DNA from: an uncultured Photobacterium sp.
Lineage (GTDB): Bacteria; Pseudomonadota; Gammaproteobacteria; Enterobacterales; Vibrionaceae
Assembly (NCBI RefSeq): GCF_947502415.1
Contig: NZ_CANMZV010000014.1
Coordinates: 1 to 64,000 of the forward strand
Reading direction: 5' to 3'
DNA length: 64,000 bases
A model generated the notes under the pieces. It made no database searches and was not told the origin of the DNA. It saw nothing but the letters and a program-made list of their open reading frames with translations. Below, one piece after another: positions 48,475-60,542 of the stretch. The position numbers and the translations under genes were made by a program. Within the stretch, counting starts at the first letter, position 1, and each line of letters begins with the position of its first letter.

Positions 48475-48623
48475 ATGCGCTATGCTGCTTGTTGCCAGCG
48501 CAATACTGTTGCACTGGCTTAGGGCTTCTCGGGTCTGTGATGTCCGTGGCTGATATCGGCTGGCAAAATAAGCCATATAATATTAATAGCTTAGTTAATG
48601 TCAGGTGGTTGGTGAGCGTGCAC

Positions 48624-49412
48624 TTACTTTGCTTCGTTGAGGGACCAGTTGTAATCGTAGCTAACGCTGCTGAGTTGAACCGGTTGTTCTTTCCTGTATT
48701 GGTTGAGATGTTGTTGTAGCTCACTTTGCGTTCCAAAGTCGCTGCCGTACCAGTCATAGATCGATGATAGCCGGACGTTATTGCCGTAGAGCTCGACCCC
48801 TTTGGGACTGTTGATAAACCTGCTGGCAGCCTGCTCAAGCAAGGCTTCGTTGTTTTTAGCGGTAAAGGCTGTTGGCTGGAGGTCGGGACAACCGAGGCTG
48901 GCACAGTTGACTGCATAATGAATGCGAGCATCCTGCCAGATAGGCCGTAGGATGCGGTGTTCGATGTCGTTGAGTGACAGCGTTTTGCCGGCGATGGTGA
49001 TTAGTTCCTCATCCCAGGGTCCGAAACTGAAAAAGCCGCCGAGCTTAGTGATCGATTTTACCGGGTAGTTATTGAGGATCAACTGGACGGTCAGGGCATT
49101 ATAGAGGTTGACCCAATAGGCAAATTGTTCTGGCTTGGCATACTGGCGGGGATCGATGGCGGCGAGATCGCGGATGTAGCGATTGAGCTCCCATTTGTCA
49201 TTTTCTGATATTGCGTTGTAGCGGAATAAAGTTTGCTGGGGCAGCTCCACTAGATAGGTATCCAGTGTTTGCTGCCAGCGGCTGTGATCGATAGTCGTCG
49301 GGTTCGTTTCATTGCTCTGTTGCCAGAAGGGCCATAAGTCGGCTTTTGGGGCGGCGATAGCCGGGCTCAGGACCGATGTGATGAGCAAGGTGAAAGCAAG
49401 TAGCAGTCGCAT
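48624..49412 (-). CDS. DUF547 domain protein, exported
   Basis: 262 residues with a signal peptide ending AIAA. The DUF547 core contains FAYWVNLYNALTVQLIL, GKTLSLNDIEHRILRP and IHYAVNCASLGCPDLQ; the Cys and His residues recall the papain-like/NlpC fold suggested for the family. Function unknown. It stands alone between thiBPQ and leuD on the minus strand. Confidence 0.88.
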   Translation of the reverse strand: MRLLLAFTLLITSVLSPAIAAPKADLWPFWQQSNETNPTTIDHSRWQQTLDTYLVELPQQTLFRYNAISENDKWELNRYIRDLAAIDPRQYAKPEQFAYWVNLYNALTVQLILNNYPVKSITKLGGFFSFGPWDEELITIAGKTLSLNDIEHRILRPIWQDARIHYAVNCASLGCPDLQPTAFTAKNNEALLEQAASRFINSPKGVELYGNNVRLSSIYDWYGSDFGTQSELQQHLNQYRKEQPVQLSSVSYDYNWSLNEAK

Positions 49413-49500
49413 GGGCTGTCCTTAGTTTTTGGGATGCTGTTGGCTCATTAGTTATATATGACCTTGTTTGAGCTATCTTTCTTTCATTTATACACAATTG

Positions 49501-49533
49501 AAAATAAAACGCCCCAGCACCATGGCCGGGGCG
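49501..49533 (-). terminator. Terminator of leuABCD
   Basis: Stem CGCCCC/GGGGCG with an interior GGCC extension; minus-strand continuation GTTTTATTTTC. It lies just beyond the leuD stop. Confidence 0.85.
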
Positions 49534-49553
49534 GTAGTCAGTCATTGGTTACA

Positions 49554-50156
49554 TCAGGCAAGATAGGCCGGAATTTTACTTTCGTATTCAGCAATTTTGT
49601 CCTCATGCTGCAGGGTCAGCCCAATGTTGTCCAGCCCATTAAGCAGGCAGTGGCGGCGGAATTCATCAATCTCGAAACTGTACTCTTTTCCGTTGGCTGT
49701 GACCGTCATGGTTTCCAGGTTGACGTTGATCTCAGCCCCTTCGTTGGTATTAACGAATTGGAATATCTCATCGACTTCCTGCTCAGCCAGGCGTACCGGT
49801 ACCATCTGGTTGTTGATCGAGTTGCCGTAGAAGATATCGGCAAAGCTCGAGGCAATCATGACCTTAATACCATAGTCGGCCAAGGCCCAGGGGGCATGTT
49901 CGCGCGACGAGCCACAGCCGAAGTTTTCGCGGGCCAGCAAAATGCTGGCACCTTGGTAGCGTGGGGCGTTCAGGACAAAATCCGGATTGGGCTGCTGTCC
50001 GGCATCATCGAGAAAGCGCCAGTCATGAAACAGGTGCTTGCCAAAGCCGGTTCGGGTGACTTTTTGCAGGAACTGTTTGGGAATGATGGCATCGGTGTCG
50101 ACATTGGCTGCATCCAGGGGAACGACCAAACCAGTATGTTGTTTAAAACCTGTCAT
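49554..50156 (-). CDS. leuD: 3-isopropylmalate dehydratase small subunit
   Basis: 200 residues (E. coli 201). [12 protein letters not shown] (about 21-32) and [14 protein letters not shown] (about 74-87) are the aconitase swivel-domain signatures. With LeuC it isomerises 2- to 3-isopropylmalate. It begins 17 bases after leuC. Confidence 0.96.
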   Translation of the reverse strand: MTGFKQHTGLVVPLDAANVDTDAIIPKQFLQKVTRTGFGKHLFHDWRFLDDAGQQPNPDFVLNAPRYQGASILLARENFGCGSSREHAPWALADYGIKVMIASSFADIFYGNSINNQMVPVRLAEQEVDEIFQFVNTNEGAEINVNLETMTVTANGKEYSFEIDEFRRHCLLNGLDNIGLTLQHEDKIAEYESKIPAYLA

Positions 50157-50173
50157 TGTAGTGTTCCTCTCCT

Positions 50174-51613
50174 TTATGCGGTTACCGAAGCCGGGCTTAG
50201 TTCGCGAATATCGACAAAATGTCCGGCGCAGGCAGCAGCGGCAGCCATCGCCGGGCTGACCAGGTGGGTACGGCCATCCCGTCCCTGGCGTCCTTCAAAG
50301 TTGCGGTTGCTGGTAGAGGCGCAGCGCTCACCCGGGCCAAGGCGGTCATTGTTCATTGCCAGGCACATTGAACAGCCCGGCAGGCGCCACTCAAATCCGG
50401 CTTCGATGAAAATTTTGTCCAGCCCTTCATGTTCCGCTTGAGCTTTCACTTGCTCTGATCCCGGAACAACCAGCGCCTGAACATTCGGGGCAACTTTACG
50501 GCCTTTGGCTATGGCTGCTGCGGCGCGGATATCTTCGATCCGGGAGTTGGTGCATGAGCCGATGAAGACCTTGTCGATATCAAAATCAGCCAGCTTTTTG
50601 CCCGCTTCCAGGCCCATGTAGGTAAGGGCTTTTTCAGCTGAGGCTTTCTCAACCGGATCGCTGAAGTCATCCGGTGACGGAATGTTTTCGTCGATAGCAA
50701 TGACTTGGCCCGGGTTGGTGCCCCAGGTGACTTGTGGTTTGATATCTTTGGCATCTAAGGTGACAACAGCGTCGAATTGTGCCCCCTCGTCTGTTTTCAG
50801 GGTCTGCCAGTATTTCACTGCAGCTTCGAAGTTTTTATCGACCGGAGCAAAATGGCGGCCCTTGATATAGTCGAAGGTGGTTTGATCCGGGGCGATCAGG
50901 CCTGCTTTGGCACCTAATTCAATCGCCATGTTGCACACCGTCATCCGCCCTTCCATGGACAGCTCGGTAATGGCTTCGCCGCTGAATTCGACCACATGGC
51001 CGGTTCCGCCTGATGCGGTAGTTTTACCTATGATGGCCAGCACGATATCTTTGGCAGTGATTCCCGGTGCAACTTTGCCTTTGACTTCGATTTTCATGGT
51101 TTTGGCGCGCGCCTGCTTCAGGGTCTGGGTCGCCAGAACATGTTCGACTTCGGAGGTGCCGATACCGAAAGCCAGTGAGCCGAACGCACCGTGGGTGGCC
51201 GTGTGTGAGTCACCGCAGACAATGGTCATCCCCGGCAGCGTAATGCCCAATTCCGGGCCCATGACATGGACGATACCCTGATATTTATGGTTCAGATCAT
51301 ACAGGGTGACGTCGAATTCCTTGCAGTTTTTGGCCAGGGTTTCCATCTGGATCCGCGCCATTTCGCCAGAGGCTTTAATGTCTTTGGTCTGGGTTGAGAC
51401 GTTGTGATCCATGGTGGCGAAGGTTTTTCCTGTCTGGCGTACCTTACGCCCTTTTTCACGCAGGCCGTTAAAGGCTTGTGGAGATGTAACCTCGTGGACC
51501 AGATGGCGGTCGATATACAAGATGGGGTTTTCGCCTTCCGCTGCGACGACAACGTGGGCACCGTATACTTTTTCATATAGCGTCTTGGGCGCTTTAGTTT
51601 CGGTATTTGACAT
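50174..51613 (-). CDS. leuC: 3-isopropylmalate dehydratase large subunit
   Basis: 479 residues, slightly longer than the usual 466. The 4Fe-4S ligands are in [13 protein letters not shown] and GCSMCLAMN, and [19 protein letters not shown] is the family signature. It acts with LeuD in leucine synthesis. Confidence 0.96.
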   Translation of the reverse strand: MSNTETKAPKTLYEKVYGAHVVVAAEGENPILYIDRHLVHEVTSPQAFNGLREKGRKVRQTGKTFATMDHNVSTQTKDIKASGEMARIQMETLAKNCKEFDVTLYDLNHKYQGIVHVMGPELGITLPGMTIVCGDSHTATHGAFGSLAFGIGTSEVEHVLATQTLKQARAKTMKIEVKGKVAPGITAKDIVLAIIGKTTASGGTGHVVEFSGEAITELSMEGRMTVCNMAIELGAKAGLIAPDQTTFDYIKGRHFAPVDKNFEAAVKYWQTLKTDEGAQFDAVVTLDAKDIKPQVTWGTNPGQVIAIDENIPSPDDFSDPVEKASAEKALTYMGLEAGKKLADFDIDKVFIGSCTNSRIEDIRAAAAIAKGRKVAPNVQALVVPGSEQVKAQAEHEGLDKIFIEAGFEWRLPGCSMCLAMNNDRLGPGERCASTSNRNFEGRQGRDGRTHLVSPAMAAAAACAGHFVDIRELSPASVTA

Positions 51614-51633
51614 TGCTCGGTTGCTCCTCGTTG

Positions 51634-54275
<2,642 letters not shown>

Positions 54276-54343
54276 TGCTACTTCCTTATGTTGGCCTGCC
54301 TGTTATATGACTTGGTCTGCATCCGCTGCGCTGGCCCTATATG

Positions 54344-54373
54344 AAAAAACCCGCGCAGGTTGCGCGGGTTTTG
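54344..54373 (-). terminator. leu operon attenuator terminator
   Basis: Minus-strand stem AAACCCGCGCA/TGCGCGGGTTT followed by a T run. It lies between leuL and leuA. Part of the stem can pair with the GCGCGGGTAGC end of the leader gene (54407-54417), the expected basis for attenuation. Confidence 0.9.
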
Positions 54374-54406
54374 CTGTATTCGTTAGTGGTGTTTCCCACC
54401 CAATAG

Positions 54407-54469
54407 CTACCCGCGCGAATTATTCACGATAATGAGGAGGCTAAGGAGTAGAGAGAAATATTTTTGCAT
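54407..54469 (-). CDS. leuL: leu operon leader peptide
   Basis: 20 residues: MQKYFSLLLSLLIIVNNSRG. Five leucine codons (CTA CTC CTT, then CTC CTC after AGC), including the rare CTA, sit mid-peptide where ribosome stalling under leucine shortage would prevent the attenuator from forming. No strong ribosome site is visible. Confidence 0.85.
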   Translation of the reverse strand: MQKYFSLLLSLLIIVNNSRG

Positions 54470-54503
54470 TTTTTAAATGATATCCACGATGTTGTTTAAC
54501 AAA

Positions 54504-54533
54504 TGAATACCAAATAGACAGGTTAAACGTCAA
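54504..54533 (-). promoter_or_regulatory. Predicted leu operon promoter
   Basis: TTGACG (minus strand, 54528-54533; five of six) and TATTCA (54504-54509; three of six) are 18 bases apart. The start would be near 54497, about 28 bases before leuL. Confidence 0.4.
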
Positions 54534-54740
54534 CCATAAATTGATGATTTATTTTTGTTGTTTGTTTAATTTGTTGATTGTTATGGCTTTTGCCTGTCTT
54601 TTTATTTGCAGTGTTACCGACGAAAGGCCGCTTGCCCGAACATATTTCAGTATAACGAAGGTATTACCAAGGAATACTTTTTCGCATTTTTTTAACAGAT
54701 TGCGGGGGCTGGCAACTGATAAAAAGTTGTCCTGATATAA

Positions 54741-54760
54741 AATTAATCAAATGATTAATT
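54741..54760. promoter_or_regulatory. Operator-like palindrome 1 before the TetR-RND operon
   Basis: AATTAATCA-AA-TGATTAATT: 9-bp arms around a two-base centre. The core TTAATCA-NN-TGATTAA is shared exactly with the second site 67 bases downstream (centre to centre), so a dimeric repressor, most simply the TetR protein encoded next, is the likely ligand. Confidence 0.7.
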
Positions 54761-54806
54761 ATCGCTGAATAAATCTACTGCGAGCTGTGGTGGGATGTGG
54801 AGTAAA

Positions 54807-54828
54807 TTATTAATCAGCTGATTAATAA
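54807..54828. promoter_or_regulatory. Operator-like palindrome 2 before the TetR-RND operon
   Basis: A perfect 22-bp palindrome with half TTATTAATCAG, ending 23 bases before the tetR-type start codon. It shares the TTAATCA-NN-TGATTAA core with palindrome 1. Of 54470-54851 the remainder is AT-rich with no credible gene. Confidence 0.75.
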
Positions 54829-54851
54829 AATTGGGATGACGGGTAGACATT

Positions 54852-55505
54852 ATGGCAGGAAAAGCAGGGCGGCCAAGCGGGGATTCTGATGCCAGGGAGC
54901 GGTTGATTACTGAGGCAAGAAAGCTTTTTGTCGCGCTTCCCTACAGTAAGGTATCAACCCGGATGATTGCATCAAGAGCTGATGTAAATGTGGCGCTCAT
55001 TCGTTATTACTTTGGTAACAAGGCCGGGCTGTTCGAAACCATGTTGCGGGAAACGCTGGCCCCGATCCGAGAGAAATTTCAGCAGGCGATTAACATCGGT
55101 GATATGGAGAGCATTGGTGAGTTAATGCGTACTTACTATCGCATTATGGCTCCGACACCGGATCTGCCTAAGTTGATTGCCCGAACGATGATGATGGAGC
55201 CCGGTGATCTGCAGCGAGCCACTATTGAAAAAATGTTTAATGAGATAGCTCTGCCTGCTGAACAGCTGATGTTCGATAAAATGAAAAATATCGGGATATT
55301 GCGGGATGGCGTGTCACCGGTAAAGGCTCGGATGACTTTTATGAGCATGATGATATTTCCGTTTCTGGTGCCGCCGGCGCTGCTTGGTTTCCACGGCATT
55401 GACCTGAACGAGGAGTGGCTGATGGAGCTGGCGGATCATAACGTCAATGTCCTGCTCCGGGGAATTTTGGCACAGGGAGGCAGTGAATCTAATGACGTTC
55501 AATAG
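54852..55505 (+). CDS. TetR/AcrR family regulator of the efflux operon
   Basis: 217 residues. The TetR helix-turn-helix lies at about residues 17-60 (ARERLITEARKLF, VSTRMIASRADVNVALIRYYFGNKAGLFETML). The ligand domain is not identifiable further. The gene leads an operon with a membrane-fusion protein and an RND pump (14-base and 4-base overlaps), so autoregulated repression relieved by a pump substrate is the simplest model. Confidence 0.92.
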   Translation: MAGKAGRPSGDSDARERLITEARKLFVALPYSKVSTRMIASRADVNVALIRYYFGNKAGLFETMLRETLAPIREKFQQAINIGDMESIGELMRTYYRIMAPTPDLPKLIARTMMMEPGDLQRATIEKMFNEIALPAEQLMFDKMKNIGILRDGVSPVKARMTFMSMMIFPFLVPPALLGFHGIDLNEEWLMELADHNVNVLLRGILAQGGSESNDVQ

Positions 55506-56835
55506 AAACTATCTTATTTTTCCCGCGATCCTGGCCGGGTTAGCCATTCTGGCGCTGGCGATAAATTTGCGTCAGGCTCCGGCGGTGAACCCTACGATGA
55601 ATAAGGCCCGCCCGGTGGATGTGATTAATTTACAACAGTTGCTGCTGGCGCCAGTCGTCACGGGGTTTGGCCGGGTCAGGCCTAAAGTGGAGTGGCAGGC
55701 TATTGCGGAAGTGTCGGGCAAGGTGATCTATCGCCATCCGGGGCTGGAAAAAGGACGCGTATTGGATGCAGGAACTGTACTGCTCAAAATTGACCCGCTG
55801 GACTATGAGTTGCGTTTGGCCCAGGCTGAGTCGGATGTCAGTTCAAGTCAGGCGCAGCTGGCAAAATTAGCTCTGGAAGAAGAAAATCTGCGTGCGACTC
55901 TGAAAATCGAGAAAAACCGTTTGCAGATCAGCCGGAAAGAGCTGACTCGCAAAAAGGAGCTTCGGCGTAAAGGGCTGACCTCGCAGTCGGCCGTTGATCT
56001 TGAACTGCAAAATACTCTGACCAGCCAGAAAATGGTGCAGGATATCGAAAATCAGCTGACGGTGTTGCCTAATGAACGCAAAGTGGCGCAGGCGCAGCTC
56101 GAGGTGAACCAGTCTCGGGTTGCAGAGGCCCGTCGTTCGCTGGAGAAAACAGTGATCACTTTGCCGGTGGATGCCCGGATTTCCAGTGTTGGTATCGAGC
56201 AGAACCAAGTCGTCAATGCCCAGCAGAGTATGGTGGTGGCACACGGGATTGATACCGTGGAAATTGATGCCCAAGTGGCACTGCATGATATGCAGGTTCT
56301 GGCATCCAGCCTTACCCAGTACACAGCTCATGCCGATGGTCGCCCGCGGGCCGATCAGCTGGATCTTACTGCCAGTATTCAACTTTCCAGCGGTAGCTTT
56401 ACTCAACAGTGGCCGGCAAAGGTGGCCAGGATCAGCGATACCGTCAGTGCCAATCAGGCCACGGTCGGGGTGATCCTCGAAGTGAGCCAGGATTACAGCC
56501 AACTTTCACCGGAAAGCGCTCCTCCCTTGGTGAACGGAATGTTTGTTGAGGCTCGTCTGGCCGGGCAGCCTAATGCACATTGGGTGATCCCAGAGCGGGC
56601 CTTGCACGGTGATAAGATTTACCTGGTCGGCGAAGGCAATACACTGGAGATCAAGCCGATAACGGTGTTATTTCGTCGTGAAGGAAAAGTGGCGATTCGC
56701 GGTGAGCTTTCTGCCAATCAGGAATTGATCGTTAATGACTTGTTGCCGGCGGTGGCGGGGATGTCGCTTCAGATTGTCACCCGAAACAATGAGTCAGTTA
56801 AGAAGAGCTCGGAGAAAGAGGAGCCCGCCTCATGA
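55492..56835 (+). CDS. RND efflux periplasmic adaptor (HlyD/AcrA family)
   Basis: 447 residues from ATG 55492, inside the end of the regulator gene. An N-terminal membrane helix (about 6-24, no lipobox) precedes a lipoyl-like half, a coiled-coil hairpin (about 95-205, rich in Lys/Glu/Gln) and a beta-barrel domain with PERALHGDKIYLV. It should join the RND pump to an outer-membrane TolC-type channel encoded elsewhere. Confidence 0.93.
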   Translation: MTFNRNYLIFPAILAGLAILALAINLRQAPAVNPTMNKARPVDVINLQQLLLAPVVTGFGRVRPKVEWQAIAEVSGKVIYRHPGLEKGRVLDAGTVLLKIDPLDYELRLAQAESDVSSSQAQLAKLALEEENLRATLKIEKNRLQISRKELTRKKELRRKGLTSQSAVDLELQNTLTSQKMVQDIENQLTVLPNERKVAQAQLEVNQSRVAEARRSLEKTVITLPVDARISSVGIEQNQVVNAQQSMVVAHGIDTVEIDAQVALHDMQVLASSLTQYTAHADGRPRADQLDLTASIQLSSGSFTQQWPAKVARISDTVSANQATVGVILEVSQDYSQLSPESAPPLVNGMFVEARLAGQPNAHWVIPERALHGDKIYLVGEGNTLEIKPITVLFRREGKVAIRGELSANQELIVNDLLPAVAGMSLQIVTRNNESVKKSSEKEEPAS

Positions 56836-59800
56836 TCCGTTTTTTCTCTCGTCACCCGACAGCGGCTAACCTGTTGATGGTCTCGCTGCTGATTTTCGGT
56901 ATCGTGGCTCTGCCGCAGATCAAACGGGAAACCTTCCCTGAATTTTCCCCGCCCTATATTCTGGCTTCTGTTGTGTATCCCGGTGCTTCGCCGCAGGAGG
57001 TTGAAGAAAGCATCTGTATGCGGATGGAAGATGCGGTTGATGGCCTTGCTAACATAGAAGAAACCCGCTGTGAGGCAGTTGAAGGTTCGGCCTCTTTGAT
57101 CCTGAAGTTGACCAGCAGCGATGTGGTGTCGCGGATGCTGGTGGATGTTCAGACCCAGATCAACGCTATTAATGATTTTCCGGCCGAAATAGAGTCACCG
57201 ATTGTCCGTGAGCTGGACTGGAATGAGCCGGTGGTTGACGTGGCGATTAGTGCAGATACCAGTTGGCCGCACCTTAAAGCGTATGCTGAGCAGCTTAAGC
57301 GTAAGCTGAAGCTGGATTACGGGGTGTCATTGGTAGAAGTGGCTGGTTTTTCCACCCATCAGATCCGAATTGAACTTAAAGAGGCGCCATTGCGCCAGTT
57401 GGGGCTGAGTGTTGCTGATGTTGCGGATCGCTTGTCTCGCCAGAACCTTAAATTGCCCAGCGGGAATATTGAGCTGGCAGAGAAAAACTTACTGATCCGC
57501 TTTGATGAGCAGAAGATCAGCCCAGAGAAGCTGGCACGTACGGTGATCGGAGCCGATAGTGGAGGGGCTTTACTGCGCCTCGGCGATATAGCGACGATCA
57601 CCGATCGGTTTGAGCTTGATGAACAAAAGATACTGTTTGACGGCAAGCCGTCGGCGCTGTTGAAGATCAGTAAGAACAAGGCTGATGATGCCCTGCGGAT
57701 CAAAGGCCGGGTGGTGCAGTTTGTTGAGGATGAGAACCAGATAGCCCCGAGCGGGGTGACGCTCAGCCTGACCAATGATATTTCTTCGGTGTTGTGGGAT
57801 CGCCTGACGATGATGGTGAAAAACGGTGGGCAGGGGGTTGTACTGGTGTTTGCCACCATGTGGCTGTTTTTTACATTCCGCTATTCATTTTGGGTAGCGG
57901 CGGGATTGCCGGTTGCGTTTCTCGGTAGCCTGTTTTTGATGGCTGGGTTGGGGCTATCAATCAATATCATGTCGTTGGTTGCCTTGCTGATGGCGATCGG
58001 GATCATGATGGACGATGCCATCGTGATTGCCGAGTCAATTGCCGCCCATCTGGAACGGGGTTTGTCAGTACCTGATGCTGTAACCAAAGGGGTGAAAAAA
58101 GTCTTTCCTGGCGTGCTGTCTTCTTACCTTACGACTGTCTGTATCTTCGGTAGTTTGCTGTTTTTGGAAGGCGAGATGGGGGCGGTACTGAAAGTCGTGC
58201 CAATGGTGCTGATTCTGGTGCTGACCTTGAGCCTGGTTGAGGCTTTTCTGATCTTGCCAAATCACCTGAGCCATTCCCTGAAAAAGCAACGCGAACGGGG
58301 CCGACGCAAACGGCGTCCATTGGCATTTAAGGCTCGCTTCCTTAAGCGATTTGAGGCATTTCGTAACAATCAGCTGGTAACGGCTGTCGATGCGGTTGTT
58401 CGCTGGCGTTACTTGTTCCTCGGTGGTGTGATTGCCATGCTGCTGGCATCAGTTTCCCTGTTGGCTGGCGGGGCATTGAAGTTTGTCGGTTTTCCTGAAC
58501 TTGATGGTGATATTGCTGAAGCGCGGGTCATTTTGCCGCCGGGTTCTTCCCTTTCACAGACTGAGCGGGTTGTGGGGCAAATTGTGGCGGCAGCGGAAAA
58601 GCTCAACCAGGAATGGAGCGATAGCAAGGAAGGTGGCCGTACCTTGGTTGAACACATTACCGAGCAGTACAACTTCAATGCCGATGCTGATGAGAGTGGC
58701 CCGCATGTTGCGACAGTTCGTCTTGATATGCTGGGGGCTGAATCACGCAATACTGTGATTGACGAATTTATCGCAGCCTGGCGTGAAGAGGTCGGGGTGA
58801 TAGCCGATCCGGTTTCCATGGTATTCAAGCAGCCGATGGTTGGCCCCGGTGGTCGCGCTGTTGAAATACGGATGCAGCATGATGAGCTTGCTCAGCTTAA
58901 GGCTGCATCGATTGAACTCCAGCAGTTCCTTAATCAATTTGATGGGGTTTCCGGTGTCCTGGATGATATGCGGATGGGCAAACAGGAAGTGTTGGTGAAG
59001 TTACGGCCGGGGGCAGAAAGTTTTGGAATTGACGGCCAGATGATAGCTTCGCAGTTGCGGGCGGCTTACTTTGGCCGTACTGCGGATGAAATCCAGATCG
59101 GCCCTGAGAATATCGAAGTTGAGGTTCGTTTTGATAAGCAGGAAGCGGCCAATTTGCAGACCCTGGCAAGCTTTCCTGTGATCCTGAGTGACGGGAGCCA
59201 GATCCCGCTGGCTTCGATTGCGGTGCTGGAATACCAGCGCAATTTTGTCCGTATCCAGCGGGTGAACGGAGTCCGGACCCTGAGTGTCTTTACCGATCTC
59301 GAGAGCAGTAAAATCAGCTCGACAGAGATCACCCGGCAGTTCCGTTCCCGGTTGATGCCGCAATTACAGCAGGATTATCCCGGTCTGCGTTTTGATTTCG
59401 AAGGTGAGGCCAAGGATACGGCGAAGACCGGGCAGTCGATGGCGGTTGGTTTTATGCTGGGGGTGTTCGGAGTATTTGTGATCCTCAGTTATCAGTTCCG
59501 CAGTTATCTGGAACCGTTTGTGGTGTTGTTGGCGATTCCATTAGCCTTGATTGGCGTCTTTTGGGGGCATTGGCTACTGGGTTTTGCCCTAAGTATGCCC
59601 AGTATCATGGGGTTTGTTTCATTAGCCGGGGTCGTGGTGAATGATTCTATCCTGCTGGTGCAGTATATCCGCCATCATGTCGATGAAGGCGATAGTGTGC
59701 ATGACGCGGTGGTCAAGGCTAGCCGGGAGCGTTTCCGGGCCGTGTTCCTGACCTCGCTTACTACGGCGGCGGGGCTGTTGCCGCTACTGTTGGAGACTAG

Positions 59801-59954
59801 CTTGCAGGCGCAGGTGATCCAGCCGTTAGTGATTTCTATTGTGTTTGGGATTTTCACTTCGACTCTGCTGGTACTCTTTATGATTCCGGCAGCCTACGCC
59901 ATCTTGGCTGATTTCAACCTGGTGCGAAAACATGAGGTGTTGGTGACGGCTTGA
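56832..59954 (+). CDS. RND efflux transporter permease
   Basis: 1040 residues with the twelve-helix, two-loop plan of AcrB-type pumps. MMDDAIVIAESIAAHLERG in TM4 keeps the paired Asp residues of the proton relay. In TM10 GVVVNDSILLVQYI has Asn where AcrB has the relay Lys, so proton coupling may differ in detail, as in many pumps of this subfamily. Its start overlaps the adaptor by 4 bases. Substrate unknown. Confidence 0.94.
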   Translation: MIRFFSRHPTAANLLMVSLLIFGIVALPQIKRETFPEFSPPYILASVVYPGASPQEVEESICMRMEDAVDGLANIEETRCEAVEGSASLILKLTSSDVVSRMLVDVQTQINAINDFPAEIESPIVRELDWNEPVVDVAISADTSWPHLKAYAEQLKRKLKLDYGVSLVEVAGFSTHQIRIELKEAPLRQLGLSVADVADRLSRQNLKLPSGNIELAEKNLLIRFDEQKISPEKLARTVIGADSGGALLRLGDIATITDRFELDEQKILFDGKPSALLKISKNKADDALRIKGRVVQFVEDENQIAPSGVTLSLTNDISSVLWDRLTMMVKNGGQGVVLVFATMWLFFTFRYSFWVAAGLPVAFLGSLFLMAGLGLSINIMSLVALLMAIGIMMDDAIVIAESIAAHLERGLSVPDAVTKGVKKVFPGVLSSYLTTVCIFGSLLFLEGEMGAVLKVVPMVLILVLTLSLVEAFLILPNHLSHSLKKQRERGRRKRRPLAFKARFLKRFEAFRNNQLVTAVDAVVRWRYLFLGGVIAMLLASVSLLAGGALKFVGFPELDGDIAEARVILPPGSSLSQTERVVGQIVAAAEKLNQEWSDSKEGGRTLVEHITEQYNFNADADESGPHVATVRLDMLGAESRNTVIDEFIAAWREEVGVIADPVSMVFKQPMVGPGGRAVEIRMQHDELAQLKAASIELQQFLNQFDGVSGVLDDMRMGKQEVLVKLRPGAESFGIDGQMIASQLRAAYFGRTADEIQIGPENIEVEVRFDKQEAANLQTLASFPVILSDGSQIPLASIAVLEYQRNFVRIQRVNGVRTLSVFTDLESSKISSTEITRQFRSRLMPQLQQDYPGLRFDFEGEAKDTAKTGQSMAVGFMLGVFGVFVILSYQFRSYLEPFVVLLAIPLALIGVFWGHWLLGFALSMPSIMGFVSLAGVVVNDSILLVQYIRHHVDEGDSVHDAVVKASRERFRAVFLTSLTTAAGLLPLLLETSLQAQVIQPLVISIVFGIFTSTLLVLFMIPAAYAILADFNLVRKHEVLVTA

Positions 59955-59977
59955 GTTGTCGGTTAATGAACAACCAT

Positions 59978-60014
59978 AAAGCAACGGGGCCTCAGGGCCC
60001 CGTTGCTTTATCTT
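59978..60014 (+). terminator. Terminator of the RND operon
   Basis: A 14-bp perfect stem (AAAGCAACGGGGCC with its complement at 59996-60009) and a TCAG loop, then ATCTTT. Confidence 0.92.
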
Positions 60015-60542
60015 TAGTTCGTGAAGGCTTGCAGCTCTTGGTCGTGTTTATCCTGATTGGTATCACTGTGATGAATTGAGACCGCAGCTCTGGTGGTAAG
60101 TGGAATTTCCTGATGATGTTTTTGACTCGATGATGGAATTTTAACTGTCAGGACGGACAGCAAAGCGTGAAATTTCAATCACTGATATCTATTACAGGTT
60201 GGAAAAAACGTTGACCTGAGGTGAGTGGAGGGTATTTATTTTGAACAAAAAAGCATCGGTTTTTGCTTATAATTACGCCTTTATTTTATTTATAGTTATT
60301 TTAGATCTTTTTAGAAGAGGTTTAATGCTTTGATTTTAAATGATTTATATTCTGAATTTTGACGTTTGCTTATAACTATTTACATTTGCTCATTTTCGCC
60401 TATTGGTTTCATCAATCTATTTGAATAATACTTGCCGCATCCCATTCAGGGGGCAATTGGTTAGGGGCGGAGGATATGCTCTTTTACTCAAGCGGTGGCA
60501 TAACGGATTTTGCCCCAGACATTATTGAATTAGAGGCAAAAT
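60015..60542. other. Long AT-rich leader region of leuO
   Basis: Over 500 bases without a convincing gene. The part 60240-60420 is strongly AT-rich, as expected of an H-NS-type silenced leuO promoter. Near the end GGCGGAGGAT precedes an ATG at 60476 that opens a 33-codon frame overlapping the leuO start (to 60577) in another register; it may be a leader ORF. Confidence 0.4.

Noticed and set aside
49458-50441. 327-codon plus-strand frame
   Set aside because: Entirely antisense to leuD and leuC, which have complete family motifs; a shadow of codon-biased coding DNA.
54541-54735. 64-codon hydrophobic frame between leuL and the TetR gene
   Set aside because: No ribosome site, overlaps the predicted leu promoter region and operator surroundings, unusual composition from AT-rich DNA.
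55867-56502. 211-codon minus-strand frame in the adaptor gene
   Set aside because: Antisense to the HlyD-type adaptor with no family motifs or ribosome site.
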